Assembly: GCA_014898425.1 (NCBI GenBank)
Contig: RCSZ01000002.1
Location: 2,108,001 to 2,172,000 of the forward strand
DNA from: Botryotinia globosa
Lineage: Eukaryota; Ascomycota; Leotiomycetes; Helotiales; Sclerotiniaceae
Direction of reading: 5' to 3'
Length of the DNA stretch: 64,000 bases
A model generated the notes under the pieces. The model was not told the DNA's origin and searched no databases. It saw only the letters and a list, made by a program, of their open reading frames with translations. Shown piece after piece: positions 12,313 to 23,938 of this stretch; the stretch's first letter is position 1; every line of letters starts with the position of its first letter. The translations under genes were made by a program, and so were the position numbers.

Positions 12313-15300
12313 TCAACCCCACAACGGCGCCGTAACTTCCACGGCTCTCTCCACCACAGCTCTCACTCTCTCCCCGAAAAGCCGATTCGCGCACTCGACA
12401 TCCAAATCCTCCAACCATACCTTCGCCACCATCTTATCGACCTTAATCTCGATGCCCGGAACGGGGATACCGAGTTTATGGAGACGAGCGAGTTCTTTTT
12501 CCAGGGCGTACGTTTCTGAGGATTCGGGGGTTTCGAGTTCGGAGGGAGAAGAGGGTTTGGTGTCGGAGGAGATGGAGGGGGAAGAAGTGGGAGATGGGAT
12601 TCCAGTGGATAGACGGGGAGTGGTGATGGGGACGAGATTGTCGGCGCCGAATTGGGCTTCGAGGAACATGAAGAGCCGTTCGAGACGCTCGGCGGGGGTT
12701 AGATTCGCGTGCAAGTTGCGGGCTGGAGGGGTGTGGGAATGGGAGTGGGGAGATTTGCTTGCAGATTCTAGGGGGTGTTAGTTTTGAGATTGGGTAAGAG
12801 GTACAATGTGATTGATGAGGAGAAGAAAAAAAGTGTAGAGAATGGGGTTGAAGAACATACGTTTAACAGCAGCCGGACTACTTTCCACCGAATACAACAC
12901 CGCCATGACGGCATCCGCAATTCCATCATTCAACATGTTGCCCTCCCATTCCAATTCTACTTCCCCATTACTTCTATACCTGACTGTGACACAGCCCATA
13001 ACTAAATATGCAGTGAGGGCATTCGTATTTGCAATCTCCTCGTCGGCTTCTTCGTCGGATGATCCATTCATATGCGTATCCCCGTTTCCATTTCCATTCC
13101 CATTTGAATGTTTCTGTTGTTCTCTACTTTCAGGCAACTCATCGATCTTTCCAAATGTTCCCTCTAGAGCCCATCGTATAAGATCAATACCGGCCGCACT
13201 AAGTGTCATACGTTGTTTACACGTAATAGTAGTAGTAGTCAATCCAGCATATTCTCTCAAATCTTCGGGAGCCATCAACGACATTTTGAAATCGTTTTGA
13301 ACCAGCACACCAGTGATAAGTTGGGCGGAATCAGTAGGTGGAGGATTATTGGCGAGTTTTCCGACGACCTTGGCGGTTTTGGAAGTCATAAATGGAATGC
13401 GTAATGGTTCGCAATTCTTGGGGGAGAAGACTTTCACTTTGATTGTTTTGTCGGCATTGAGGGAGAGAAGTTTGGATTTAAGACGCATCATGTTGTGTTG
13501 TTCGCCGTGGACGAGAATCTATGGTTGTTAAGTCTTTTTTTCAATCGAATTGGATTTGGAAGGTAGAAGGAACTTACCACAACAGGAGCAGCGATTTCTT
13601 CGATAAATTCCCGGTTCTCGACGCCATCAACGTGCGCTGCAAAGGAGTATTCTTGAACACTACATCTTCTAGGGATCATAGCCTTCTCTGTTTCTCCAGG
13701 TGCTGATCTTCGTGTAAAGCCCTGTGGACCAGACATGATTGCTTGGATGTGATCTGGTTCTTGCATGATTTGCTTTGCCATAGTACCTTCAACACTGTAA
13801 CCAGTAATAATAACACCGTTTTTATCACTTGGTGCCCACCGTTCTAGTAATTGTCTACTGATACCATTCTGTAGCATACCGGGACTTGCTAAAATAACAC
13901 AACCTCCAACATCATCAAATCGATCAAGATTCTTTAATGAACGAATATATTTGAAATCCCATGGTCCACCTCTACCCCCACTAGTTGAGTTGGCTTCGGC
14001 TTCGGCCATACGTTCTCTGAAGAGTCGTTTGATATTTTCGTTCATAGAGCCAACATATGTTTGGTATACTAACATACATTTACGGGCCAAGTTACTAGCA
14101 TAGTAGATAGGGATCTTTTGAAATTCTGGATGTCTACCCCAGTATTCATCCAGAATCAGAAGAAGTTCTTGAGCTCTACCAAGTGCAAAAACTGGCATGA
14201 GAACTCGGCCTCCACGATTCAGGATACTAGTGACAGACTTCATAAGGGCCTGCTCTCGTTCCAATCGTGGAATATGCGATGCAATACCATACGTAGATTC
14301 GGTAATTAGAACATCAATCTTCACCCCCTTGGGAACCTCGGCAGACACAAGATGTCTATCATCTTCCCGAGAATAATCTCCCGTGAAAAATATCTTGAGT
14401 CCTGCGATCTCAATAAGGAACATAGCAGCACCAAGAACATGCCCTGCTGGATAAGGTGTGACCCTGATCGAAGAGATTGTATGTGTGGTATGATAATCTA
14501 TTGCTTCGATTTGAGCAAATGTAGTGAGATGATCGGCTTCAGTGTATACTGGTTGTGAACCTCCACCTGAGGATGCTCCTCCAACCCTTACACTGTCTAT
14601 AATGAGCCATTTGTAGATAGCCTTGGTTGGATGTGTCATGAAGACACGTCCTTTGAAATTGGTCTTCGCAAGGACATATGGCAATGAAGCTGCGTGGTCG
14701 ACGTGAAAACTACAAATGGTCAGCTCGAATACTACTTGGCAAGGCACCAAAATACGCCAACAAAAGTAGTAGCCTATGTACAATTTGAGTCCGCAGCGAT
14801 TGAGGTTATATCACAGAATCAAGACAAGCATTTGCTGTGGGATAATGATATTGTATTGATTCTCGTATACATGATAAATATGGTAGGTAGATAGGCCAAT
14901 GAAAGGAAACGGAATTCTGCATGTAAAGATGCATAACCCAGAATTCGAACGCAGAGTCCAAGCTGCCAAAGGCGCATTGTATTGAACCACCGAAACAGAA
15001 TACCATATACTGACTGCCCCATCCTCCAAAAGCCAACGCGCGTATATAAAATGTAGGAAAAAGAATGCGCTTACTGGCTGATCAAAAGTAAATCGACAGT
15101 ACTCAAATCAAAATCGTCATAGAAAGGTAGAGCTGCTAGTCCGTCGTAGCCAGCATGCATACCGGCATCAAGCTATATCGCAAAGTCAGTAAAAGGATTG
15201 CGCAGATGATGGAGAAAGAGGCCATAGGCTTACCATGACAGTTTTGCCCTTGTATTGAATTATATGACAAGATCTTCCGACCTCATTACCACCACCAAGA

Positions 15301-15383
15301 TTCGTAAATATGAGTTCATCAGCTGGATCTACTGGTTCTTCCACCGTAGGTGCCATAGCCGCGGCCTTACGTTTTGAGGCCAT
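12313..15383 (-). CDS. ysh1: Cleavage and polyadenylation endonuclease Ysh1/CPSF73, 830 aa
   Basis: The zinc endonuclease that cuts pre-mRNA before polyadenylation, in the nuclear cleavage and polyadenylation factor. Five exons: 15383-15234, 15172-15075, 14709-13578, 13518-12861 and 12767-12313. The total is 2493 nt, exactly 831 codons. Metallo-beta-lactamase motifs: HFHVDH at residues 83-88, PAGHVLGA and FFTGDYSRE. The beta-CASP part has [31 protein letters not shown] and the late catalytic SFAAHVDG; the partner-binding C-terminal domain follows. Intron 2 is long (365 nt) and splits the codon of His83. Its acceptor side has a GCTGAC branch 9 nt before TTTGTAG. Exon 4 carries a Gly/Asn-rich low-complexity insert. 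The gene is divergent from the TFIID subunit gene. Confidence 0.95.
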
Positions 15384-15917
15384 CGTGAATGGAATGTGGT
15401 GCGTATTGCTTTCTTTGTCAGTCAGTTTAGTGTTAGTACTACCACTTTGCTGCCTTCAAGGCAGAGAGATATTTGTTCAGCAAAGATGTTATAATCAATC
15501 AAATTACGAAAGATTGTAGATGGGCTTATAGATTCATAATAAGTCGGGAACGAGCCGAGTTGAATCGTGTGGTGAATCAATACAATAATGTAGAAAGGAA
15601 TGGAGGTCGTCATCAAAGTGACGCGATTTTGGCGTTCCTTGTGAAGGGAAATTTCGCACTAATTCTACACGTGATGAGATCAAAAGCAGATAGCTTTCGC
15701 GATTCATTCAATGACCACAGTATTAACGCGGGAAAGAAAACAGCTTAAACGGTCATCAAAACAACGAGTGAATACGGTCGCGCAAGTCTTTGAGTTGTAT
15801 TCTGAAGATTTATACTAGCGCATGGGTCGGTGTTATAAGAGGTAGCCGGGCTTTGCGCCTGGGTTGTGAAGGACACAGGAGATCAATAGAGGCAATTACA
15901 ATCAAGCCGTCGACACC
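15384..15917. promoter_or_regulatory. Shared divergent promoter region of ysh1 and TAF4
   Basis: These 534 bp separate the start codons of two divergently transcribed genes for general RNA polymerase II machinery. No open frame here is credible. I see no clear TATA box, so the assignment rests on position alone. Confidence 0.5.
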
Positions 15918-17889
15918 ATGGCGCAACCACAGCAACAGCAACCACCGTACCCCATGCCTCAGCGGCCCTTCTCTCCCCCGCAGCCAGTTAATTCACCTTC
16001 AACGCAAACTCAACAACAGTTTGCGTTTCCACCCCACAAGCGACAAAGAATGTCTCCCAATCCGCCCTCTCAACCAGGTTCGCCATATGTCACATCGCCA
16101 TATGCTGCTTCTGGTCAGAATTCAGCTTCGCCTTCGCCGCATTTCTCGACTGTGCAAATTCCTCAGGGTGCTTATACCACGCCATATTCAAATGGATCGA
16201 ATGCGCAACCATCTTCTTCATTGAATCTACCGCAAACTCCGATGGCTCTTCCACCTCATGCGCAACCAAGCCCATTGAGCTTCCCAAATCAAGTTCAGCA
16301 TCATCACCAAGGAAATATGGCGTCAGCTCATTTCAACAACTTTAATTTGCAGATGCCGCAACAGCACCATCCTGGCGGAGTTATGGGCCCACCTTCGAGA
16401 CCGGTCGATAAAAATAAGGTTGATGGTTTGGATCCGTTGGATGTTTTGGGGGGAACTGGTGTTGATCTTGCAGAGGAGGAACAATATACATTTCAGCAGT
16501 ATTCGTCATCTTTCAATGCTCAAGGCTCGAGGTCACACCCAGGAAATATTTCGGCAGGTCACAGTTTTACCCAATTTCCACCCGGGAATGAGGGATCTTT
16601 TTACGGCTCAGGTCCGGCTAATCAACCAGGAGAGGCACCAAATGCTAAATCACAAGAGGATTTTGAAAAGAAAGCTGCGGACAAAGCATGGCATGATGCG
16701 GCTCGCGATTTGGCAGTATCGAGGCAAAGAGAATTAAATAATCCGTTTTTAAATGTTGGCCACGTTCACAAGAGAATGGAGAAGATTGCACATGATAATG
16801 GTCTCGGTTTGAATACAGATTTAAATGGAAAAATGGGAACTATGAAACTACCTGAACATTTCCCTGACACGACTGTCAAAGTGCAGACTGCAGTGGGACC
16901 AGATGGAGCTATCACTGCAACGACAGGAGCCTTCATTCCATCTGATTCTTTACTTGTTGATCAACTTGCGCTTATGTCTATCTCTACCAAGCATCGACTT
17001 CGTGGATTATTAGAGGACGGATTAAAGTTAGCTATCGGTCGACAGACAAGTTCTCATGCCCAAATCAGGGATGAATGGACAGATGTTGCTGTGCCAGCGA
17101 TAAAACCTAGTGTTGCTACCATTGTCAGTGAAGGTGGTCCACGGAGTGGATGGGAGAGTGCTGTCAGCCCTCTCTCCAACCCTCTCAAACGTATGTATCA
17201 TATTTTTCATTATTCTAATTCTGAGCTAACACACCCAAGGCCCTCTCTCAGCTGCAGGTAGATTGCCGACTCCTGTATCAGATAGTGCAAAGGCACAAAC
17301 TAAGTCTTTTGCGAATGATGTTGCATTAACACTTCGGAAATGTGCTACTAAGGAGCAAGAAGCTGAAGAGGCTAGACTACGAAGACGTAAGGCTCGTGAG
17401 TCTGGTGATGGATCTCGCGCTGGTTCAATAAATCCGGGCACCCCAGGTTCTATGGCTCCAGATGTTCTTGACAAGCCACCTACCAAGAAAGAGATGAAGA
17501 AGAAAGCAGAGGCAAAAACCAGTGAGGCAGCAAGTCACGCAGCAGCCAATGTAACAACTACACAATTTTTGGGTGGTGGAAAAAGTATGTTCGGAAAGAA
17601 GAAACAATATAGTTGGATGACTGCTGGAGGATCCGGTAGTGGTACAAGTACGCCAGGTAAAATCATGACCCAAGGTCTTGGCTCTTCTGGTGCAAGCCCA
17701 GTTGCGACTCCGGGGCCTGAAAAATTGACTACCGATGGAGTGCGAAGGTTGGGCACTTGGCGAGAAGATGGTGGCAAGGGACGGAATATCCAGCTCCGAG
17801 ATTGGATCATGGTTCTCGAGGATGATGGTAGGGAGAAGAAGGCGCTACAAAAAGCATACGCTCAAGTGGATGATGATCGGAATGCGTGA
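15918..17889 (+). CDS. taf4: Transcription initiation factor TFIID subunit 4 (TAF4), 640 aa
   Basis: A core TFIID subunit that pairs with TAF12 by a histone-like fold at RNA polymerase II promoters. Two exons, 15918-17190 and 17240-17889. The 49-nt intron has a GTATGT donor, a GCTAAC branch and a CCCAAG acceptor; the total is 641 codons. Residues 1-160 are a Gln/Pro/Ser-rich disordered region with an FAFPPHKRQRMSPNPPSQPG box typical of fungal TAF4. The conserved C-terminal domain begins near residue 165 (VDGLDPLDVLGGTGVD). It includes the helical LALMSISTKHRLRGLLEDGL at 351-370, a charged KEQEAEEARLRRRKARE coil in exon 2 and a closing RDWIMVLEDDGREKKAL helix. The frame runs on briefly past the donor, which hides the intron. 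Confidence 0.92.
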
Positions 17890-19291
17890 GGGAGAAAGGG
17901 AGGAAGAAAGAAATATTGGTTTCATGGATAGGGCAATTGCAGAATAATATTTGCATGGCGTTGCATGGATCACCAGGCGTTTTTTTCAGTGTTTCCTCAG
18001 AAGGGAGGATGGGCACGCTGCTTCAATGTCATTGGGGATTCTCTGAATGATTTACATTACATACTATATGGCTGTGTGGGGGCGAGAAACTTTGCATATT
18101 TCGTCTTACCATTGGGTTTGATTTGTGAATCGAGACTTTTTTGATCCATGAGATTTTTATTTTTTTTGATGCAATGCGATAGGTGATTAGGTAGCAACCG
18201 AGTATCTCGCATCATTCCAAGGTTACCTAGGTATGTGATTTGGTTTTCGTAGGGGATGAATGGAAAGATTGTAGTGATTATATATAGCACTATCCGATAT
18301 ATCCATACTAATCATATTTCGATATACCTACCTGCGTATATAATATATATTAATGGAGACGGGAATGAAAGGGGTTTGGATGATATGATGAGGGACCGAC
18401 TGACTGGGTGCTTTATAAGTGACTGGGCGAGTAAATTGAACTTACGTGGGAGGTTTTACCTTTGCTTTTGCTTTTGCTTGGGAGCTCAAGAGGGGTTGAG
18501 GATAGTACGTATTAGCTAGGTAGGTAGCTGGAGGTAGTAAATTGCCTTTTTGGGATGATTGTGGATAGATGGATGGATGGGCTAGTCGTGGGTGAGTTTA
18601 GCTGTCGGGGATTTTCGTAGTAAGTGGTAAGTACGTGGTGGTTTTAATAGTTAAGTGATGAAATGGAATGGAATGGAATGGAATGGATGATGAGTAGATA
18701 ATAATAGGTGATAGTAGATGATTAATAATAGATAATAAATAAATAATTATAAATGATAATAAATGATAAATAATAAATCATAGATAATAATAAATAATAA
18801 TAAACAATAATAAATAATGAAATAAATAATGAAATAAAAATAAAAACAGAAATTAATAGTTTCTATCACTATAACTTTTAATATTATAATAAAATTAGCA
18901 TGCAAATATCACAAGTTAATATAACATTCCGAAAACAAGCAATCAATAACAATCACCACCATCGGGAAAAGTCGTAATAACCCTTCTAGAATCGAGGAGG
19001 AACTCGGTATTTATTTTATTGTCTTGTGTCTTGTACCTTGTTGGGCCTGAATTTTCACAACGTGGGAACCAATCAGATGAATGGAAATTTAGATTTTTAT
19101 GGGGAGAATTGGGAAAGTGGTAAACATTAAATATGTTATTACCTAGTTATTAGTTAGCTTGATGGATTATGGTTCATGGATGTCATTCGGTTGGTATAGA
19201 TAAATAGATAGATAGATACATACATATATAGATAGATACATCTTCATACACTCGAGATCTTTCTTTCCCCGGATTTATTTACCGGTCGATT

Positions 19292-19342
19292 TTACATTTA
19301 CATTTACATTTACATTTACATTTACATTTACATTTACATTTA
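19292..19342. repeat. Hexanucleotide repeat (TTTACA)n
   Basis: About eight perfect copies of TTTACA, about 460 bp upstream of the NRAMP start codon. Confidence 0.9.
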
Positions 19343-19494
19343 TATATTTACTATTACTTCTACCCTTTCCTCTGACATCTTTGAACTTGAACTTGAACTT
19401 TGTATTTATAAGTAAAGTTTGAGTTTATATTTCATCTACCTATCTTGATATCTTATTATTGTCCTCGGATGGGATTGAATAAAATTTGATTGTG

Positions 19495-19496
<2 letters not shown>

Positions 19497-19528
<32 letters not shown>
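19497..19528. repeat. Tetranucleotide repeat (GATT)n
   Basis: Eight copies of GATT, followed by imperfect ATTGATCGATTG units, in the upstream region of the NRAMP gene. Confidence 0.85.
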
Positions 19529-19801
19529 TCATTGATCGATTGATTGATTATAAATTGATTCCATTTGAGCCTGGCCTACGACAAACCCAACTAACTCCTG
19601 GTTCCGGTCTTGCTAAATCTTCCATTCTTACCCACAGAATACAAAACTCAAAACATCACGACAAGGTGACGCATATACCTAGCGACATTTCTAACGAAGA
19701 AGAGAAAAGCATATCGCTTCTTTGCCTACACTACTATTCGAGATTCGTCTCATCAATATAGTAGCACGACATAAGACATCCCAAAGTCAAAACGATTCAT
19801 C

Positions 19802-21871
19802 ATGAATTGTCCTTCGAGAACAGATGAGCCGTTGGAAGGCGATGGATATAATCAGAATCCAAACGCCTTGGCAAATGATCTCACCACCCGAGAAGATTTG
19901 AACGGTCGAGCAAACGGAAGAGCTTTGAGGAGAAGTTTGGAGGATGAAGGCGTAGAGTCAATTCATGATCTAGTGGAGGATACTGGAGATGGGAAGGCGA
20001 CGGGGAGTGCGAAGGGTGTTGGAGGGGGGGCTGGGGGTGATAGGGGCGGTGGGGATGGAGGGAGAGGCGGTGGAGACGGGAAGAGTGGTCACGTGGTTGA
20101 ACCTTCTGTTGAAACTCTCAATGTTAGAGATCAATCGAGAGGTAGAAGGGGAGCAGGCTATGGAAGAAGTTGTCTCCATATCTCGAAAGAACAACTCGTG
20201 AAAATGAAGCAGGTCATGGTCAAGTTTGCAAAATTCGTGGGTCCGGGCTTCATGGTACGTAATTTGCCACCTCTCCACTAATGTCAAATTCACATTCACA
20301 GTGTCAAAAATATGGACTTCATTTATATTAATATATGGATTTTTATAGGTTGCGGTGGCTTACATTGATCCGGGAAATTATGCGACGGATGTTGCTGCAG
20401 GTGCAACTTATCGATTCAAGTTGTTGTTTATTGTGTTGATGTCCAACATCTTTGCCATCTTTTTGCAAAGTCTTTGTATCAAGCTGGGAACTGTTAGTGG
20501 ATTGAATCTGGCGGAAGCTTGTAGAGCTTTCTTGCCAAAATGGATGAATTATGCCTTGTATATCTTGGCTGAGGGTGCAGTATGAAATTTTCTCCCCTTT
20601 TTGCATCTTCGATTTGACTGACCGGTGATAGATTATCGCTACAGATATTGCAGAGGTGATTGGTACAGCTATTGCTATCAATCTTTTGATACCTCAAATA
20701 CCCTTGGTTGCTGGTTGTGCTTTGTCGATTCTTGATGTTTTGATTCTTCTCTTATTTTATCCTGGAAATGGTGAAATGAAGAGATTGAGATATTTTGAAA
20801 TATTCGTGGCGGCATTGGTCTTGGGTGTTGTTGTTTGCTTTTGCATCCAATTATCACTCATTAAAGATACTTCGGTAGGGGAGGTTTTCAAAGGATACTT
20901 GCCTTCCAAAGCAATTGTAGAACAAAAGGGGTAAATACTTGTGATTCCACTCATCTAAACTTCTACTAACGCACATCAGACTCTACCAAGCATGTGGTAT
21001 TTTAGGAGCAACTGTCATGCCTCACAGTCTCTATCTAGGAAGTGGCATTGTCCAACCACGACTCCTCGCTTATGACAAGGACAATAATATTGTCAAAAAA
21101 GATTTCGATCTAGGTACCAAGGAACCATACTACCCTTCTCTCCCCGCCATCAAATTCTGTCTCAAATATTCCTACGCCGAACTAGCAATTTGTCTCTTCA
21201 CTTTCGCCCTCTTTGTCAATTCCGCAATTCTCATCGTAGCCGGCTCAGCCCTCTATAACAACCCTGCGGCTCCTGAGGCGGATCTTTTCGGTATTTATGA
21301 TTTACTCGTGTCGAGTATTTCGAAAGGTGCTGGAACCATTTTTGCTCTCGCTCTGTTACTATCGGGTACGAGTGCTGGCATTGTTTGTACCATCGCCGGA
21401 CAAATGGTTTCAGAAGGCGCATTGAATTGGACTATTAGACCTTGGTTACGACGTCTTGTAACGAGAAGTCTGAGTATTACACCTAGTATTATTATTGCCG
21501 GAGCTGTAGGTCGTGAAGGTCTATCAGCTGCTTTGAACGCTAGTCAAGTAGCTCTTAGTATTGTTCTTCCATTTGTTACGGCACCGCTTATCTATTTCAC
21601 TTGTCGTAATAGATATATGACGGTGAGATGCCACGGGAGACGAGCTGCTTTCGGAGATGATAATGAGAATGTGAGGGGAAATGGCGATGCAACGTTGGAG
21701 ACTGAAAGTGTGTATGAACATGAAGGCGCAGGGCTGGGGGTTGAAACGGGAGAGGGAACGAAAATGAGAAATCATTGGATTACGGCCGCGGTGGCGGGGG
21801 TTATTTGGACAATTATGGCGGCGATGAATGTGGCTAATTTGGTTTTGCTTGGGAAGGGTGATGGGGCTTGA
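19802..21871 (+). CDS. NRAMP-family divalent metal transporter, 624 aa
   Basis: A proton-coupled importer of Mn2+/Fe2+-type ions, like yeast Smf proteins. Exons: 19802-20254, 20349-20579, 20632-20930 and 20980-21871. Introns are 94, 52 and 49 nt; the last two have GACTGAC and TACTAAC branches. The total is 625 codons. The N-terminal ~110 residues are hydrophilic, with a Gly/Asp-rich stretch around 65-100. The transport core starts at GPGFMVAVAYIDPGNYATDV; the ion-binding DPGN is residues 158-161. The second signature is GATVMPHSLYLGSG in exon 4. About 11 hydrophobic segments follow, with the last one ending near the C-terminus. Introns fall in the first transmembrane helix and in loops. Whether it sits in the plasma membrane, endosome or vacuole cannot be told from sequence. 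Confidence 0.95.
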
Positions 21872-23938
21872 GATGTGTTGGGTTGCGTTTTGTGAGGGGT
21901 GGGGGAAGGGGAGGAGAAAATGGTGGTTTGTGTTTGAGTGTGGTTGAGTGTGGCGGAGAATGGTTTTATGAAAGTTTGTGGTAGGAAATGATGGAAAGAA
22001 TTATAGATGGCTGGATGATGATGAGGAGGAAAGATAAGTGCAAAGAATTATTGCTGCCTACTTCGTTTTGGAGTAATGGCATCATCACTACAGTATATAG
22101 GTACGCAAATAGTTAGCTATCTGTACCTGGCAAATGTGCTTGAATAAAACTACGAGGTTGTCATAGAACCTTGAGCTCTGAAGTGTTGAAGTGTCGAAGT
22201 GTTTAGCATACATTGTATATTGTATATTATAGACAAGATTTCAATATCTTGATGTTAAGATTGAGATTGAGATTGAGATTGAGATTGAGATTGAGATTGA
22301 GATTGAGATTGAGATTGAGATTGAGATTGAGATTGAGATTGAGATTGAGATTGAGATTGAGATTGAGATTGAGATTGAGATTGAGATTTGGAGAGAATGG
22401 AAAGAATGGAGATAGGATTTTGTGGGTGATACTTTGCTTTTGGATAGTGGTTTTGGATAGTGGTTTTGGATAGTGGTTTTGAGGTTTTGAGGCTTTCATT
22501 GTGGAATTGGGGTTTTGGTTGTGCAATTGTGAACTTGGTTAATTGTGAAGTGAGATGGATGGATGGAGGAATGGTGGGACGGATGGGGGTGATTTTTGAA
22601 ATGATTCATCGGGTGGGATAGTTGAGATGGTTGGGATAGGTTGTAAGGGGTGAGTTTGTGACTTTGAATGGGTTTGTTGGTTTGAATCTAGAAAGTAGGA
22701 AAGTAGGAAGGTAAGGAAGCTGGAAAGCTGGAAAGCTGCAAAGCTAGAGAGATAGATAGTTGGATAATTTATAGTCTACCATTTGTATATTTGAAGGTTC
22801 GAGGAACTCGAGGATTGCTAGATTTCGAGTTTAATATTCAGATTAGATGGATGGATGAATGGATGGATGGATAGGATGCCATTTGAGATAGATGGAATGG
22901 TTTGAATTCGTTCCTGATAGTTTGTAATGGTAAATTTTGAGTGGGAATGGGATTGTTGGTTTGAATTTCGAACGCTGAGCAGCTAAGTGGTTGATTGTGA
23001 GTAAGTATTGATGATATATTGTTTGGAGGTTTAAGAATTGAGTTTGAGGATTTTGAATTCGAGTTCAATGTCTGGGGTGAAGATGTCTTCTATTATCAGG
23101 GTTCAGAACCTTTTAATCTGAGTTTAGATATAAATAAGGAATTGAGATAGAGGTTAGATGATTGTGAGTTATGGGGAGAAAGATGAAATGTTTACAGAAT
23201 GCTTGGAATATGGATTGGGAAAGTCTTATTGTGTTCTTTGAGACTAGGAAACTTTGAATAACCTCAAAAGTAACCTCAAAGTTAATACGGTCGTCCTAGT
23301 CATATGTCAGGTGTGTTGTTATTAGAACCTGCTCATTTTCACACCATACGGGTAGCTTCCCAGGGTATGTTTCACCAGCTAAGTCTACACGGTCAAAGAA
23401 AAGTATCACACACAAGGAAGGTGCACTCCATAACGAAATGTTGGGACGTCAAAATCGATTGCCTTTTTAGAATTTAATGTCAAATCTTTCTATATGCATC
23501 CGAAAAAAGAAATCTATGAAAGCACTTTCAGGCTTCTAATCGATGAATCTCAAGAATGCCGTTGTGATGAAGTCATCACTTCATGCAATTATCTGGGGTT
23601 CAAATGAAGGTGTTCTTGGAAGGGATTCGATTTTAACATGCTAGACAACTCAGCCAATGAATGGGAATGGGAGAGCATATTCGTATGTTGGAAGTTGGCA
23701 TGAGGCAGCGACTTTGAAAGGGAGTGTCGCACAAAATCGAGGCTGCAAAAGACCAATAACCTAGCATGTATTTACTAGGTATGTATGCACTCTGCTTGCT
23801 AATGATTGTGTTGACTACCCCTCAGCTCTCTGAATCAATATCTCTCAAAAAAACTTCACGATCTGCGGCAGTAATTTAATGGTCTGCATAAGTTCTGGCA
23901 GTCTAAATTAGCGTCCAATCTCGAAAAGCAGCTTCATC
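21872..23938. other. Repeat-rich intergenic region
   Basis: No gene. It holds the (AGATTG)n array, a triple TTTTGGATAGTGG repeat at about 22438-22482, GGAAAGCTG/GAAAGTAGG repeats near 22690-22745 and GGATGGAT runs near 22850. The right half (23100-23900) is unique AT-rich sequence with no long frame. Confidence 0.5.
22258..22388. repeat. Hexanucleotide repeat (AGATTG)x~22
   Basis: An uninterrupted 131-bp array of the 6-bp unit AGATTG, the purest long microsatellite in the window. It opens Leu-Arg and Leu-Asn repeat frames on both strands, which I reject as genes. Its purity suggests high length variability between isolates. Confidence 0.97.

Larger units (their letters stand above)
17890..19801. 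other. AT-rich intergenic region with microsatellites
   Basis: No gene. It contains GGAAT repeats near 18665-18686, a long TAATAA/AAATAA low-complexity tract at about 18700-18850, TTTACA and GATT repeats listed separately, and GATAGATA runs near 19200-19240. The last ~250 bp are probably the promoter and leader of the NRAMP gene. Confidence 0.5.

Noticed and set aside
12184..12781. Plus-strand ORFs of 111 and 196 codons
   Set aside because: Antisense to the last exon of ysh1, whose frame is supported by splice continuity and homology.
14806..15036. Minus-strand ORFs inside ysh1 intron 2
   Set aside because: Three overlapping frames in one intron, not joined to the gene's frame; the long intron simply lacks stops there.
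22213..22526. Leu-Arg and Leu-Asn repeat ORFs
   Set aside because: They are translations of the AGATTG microsatellite on each strand.
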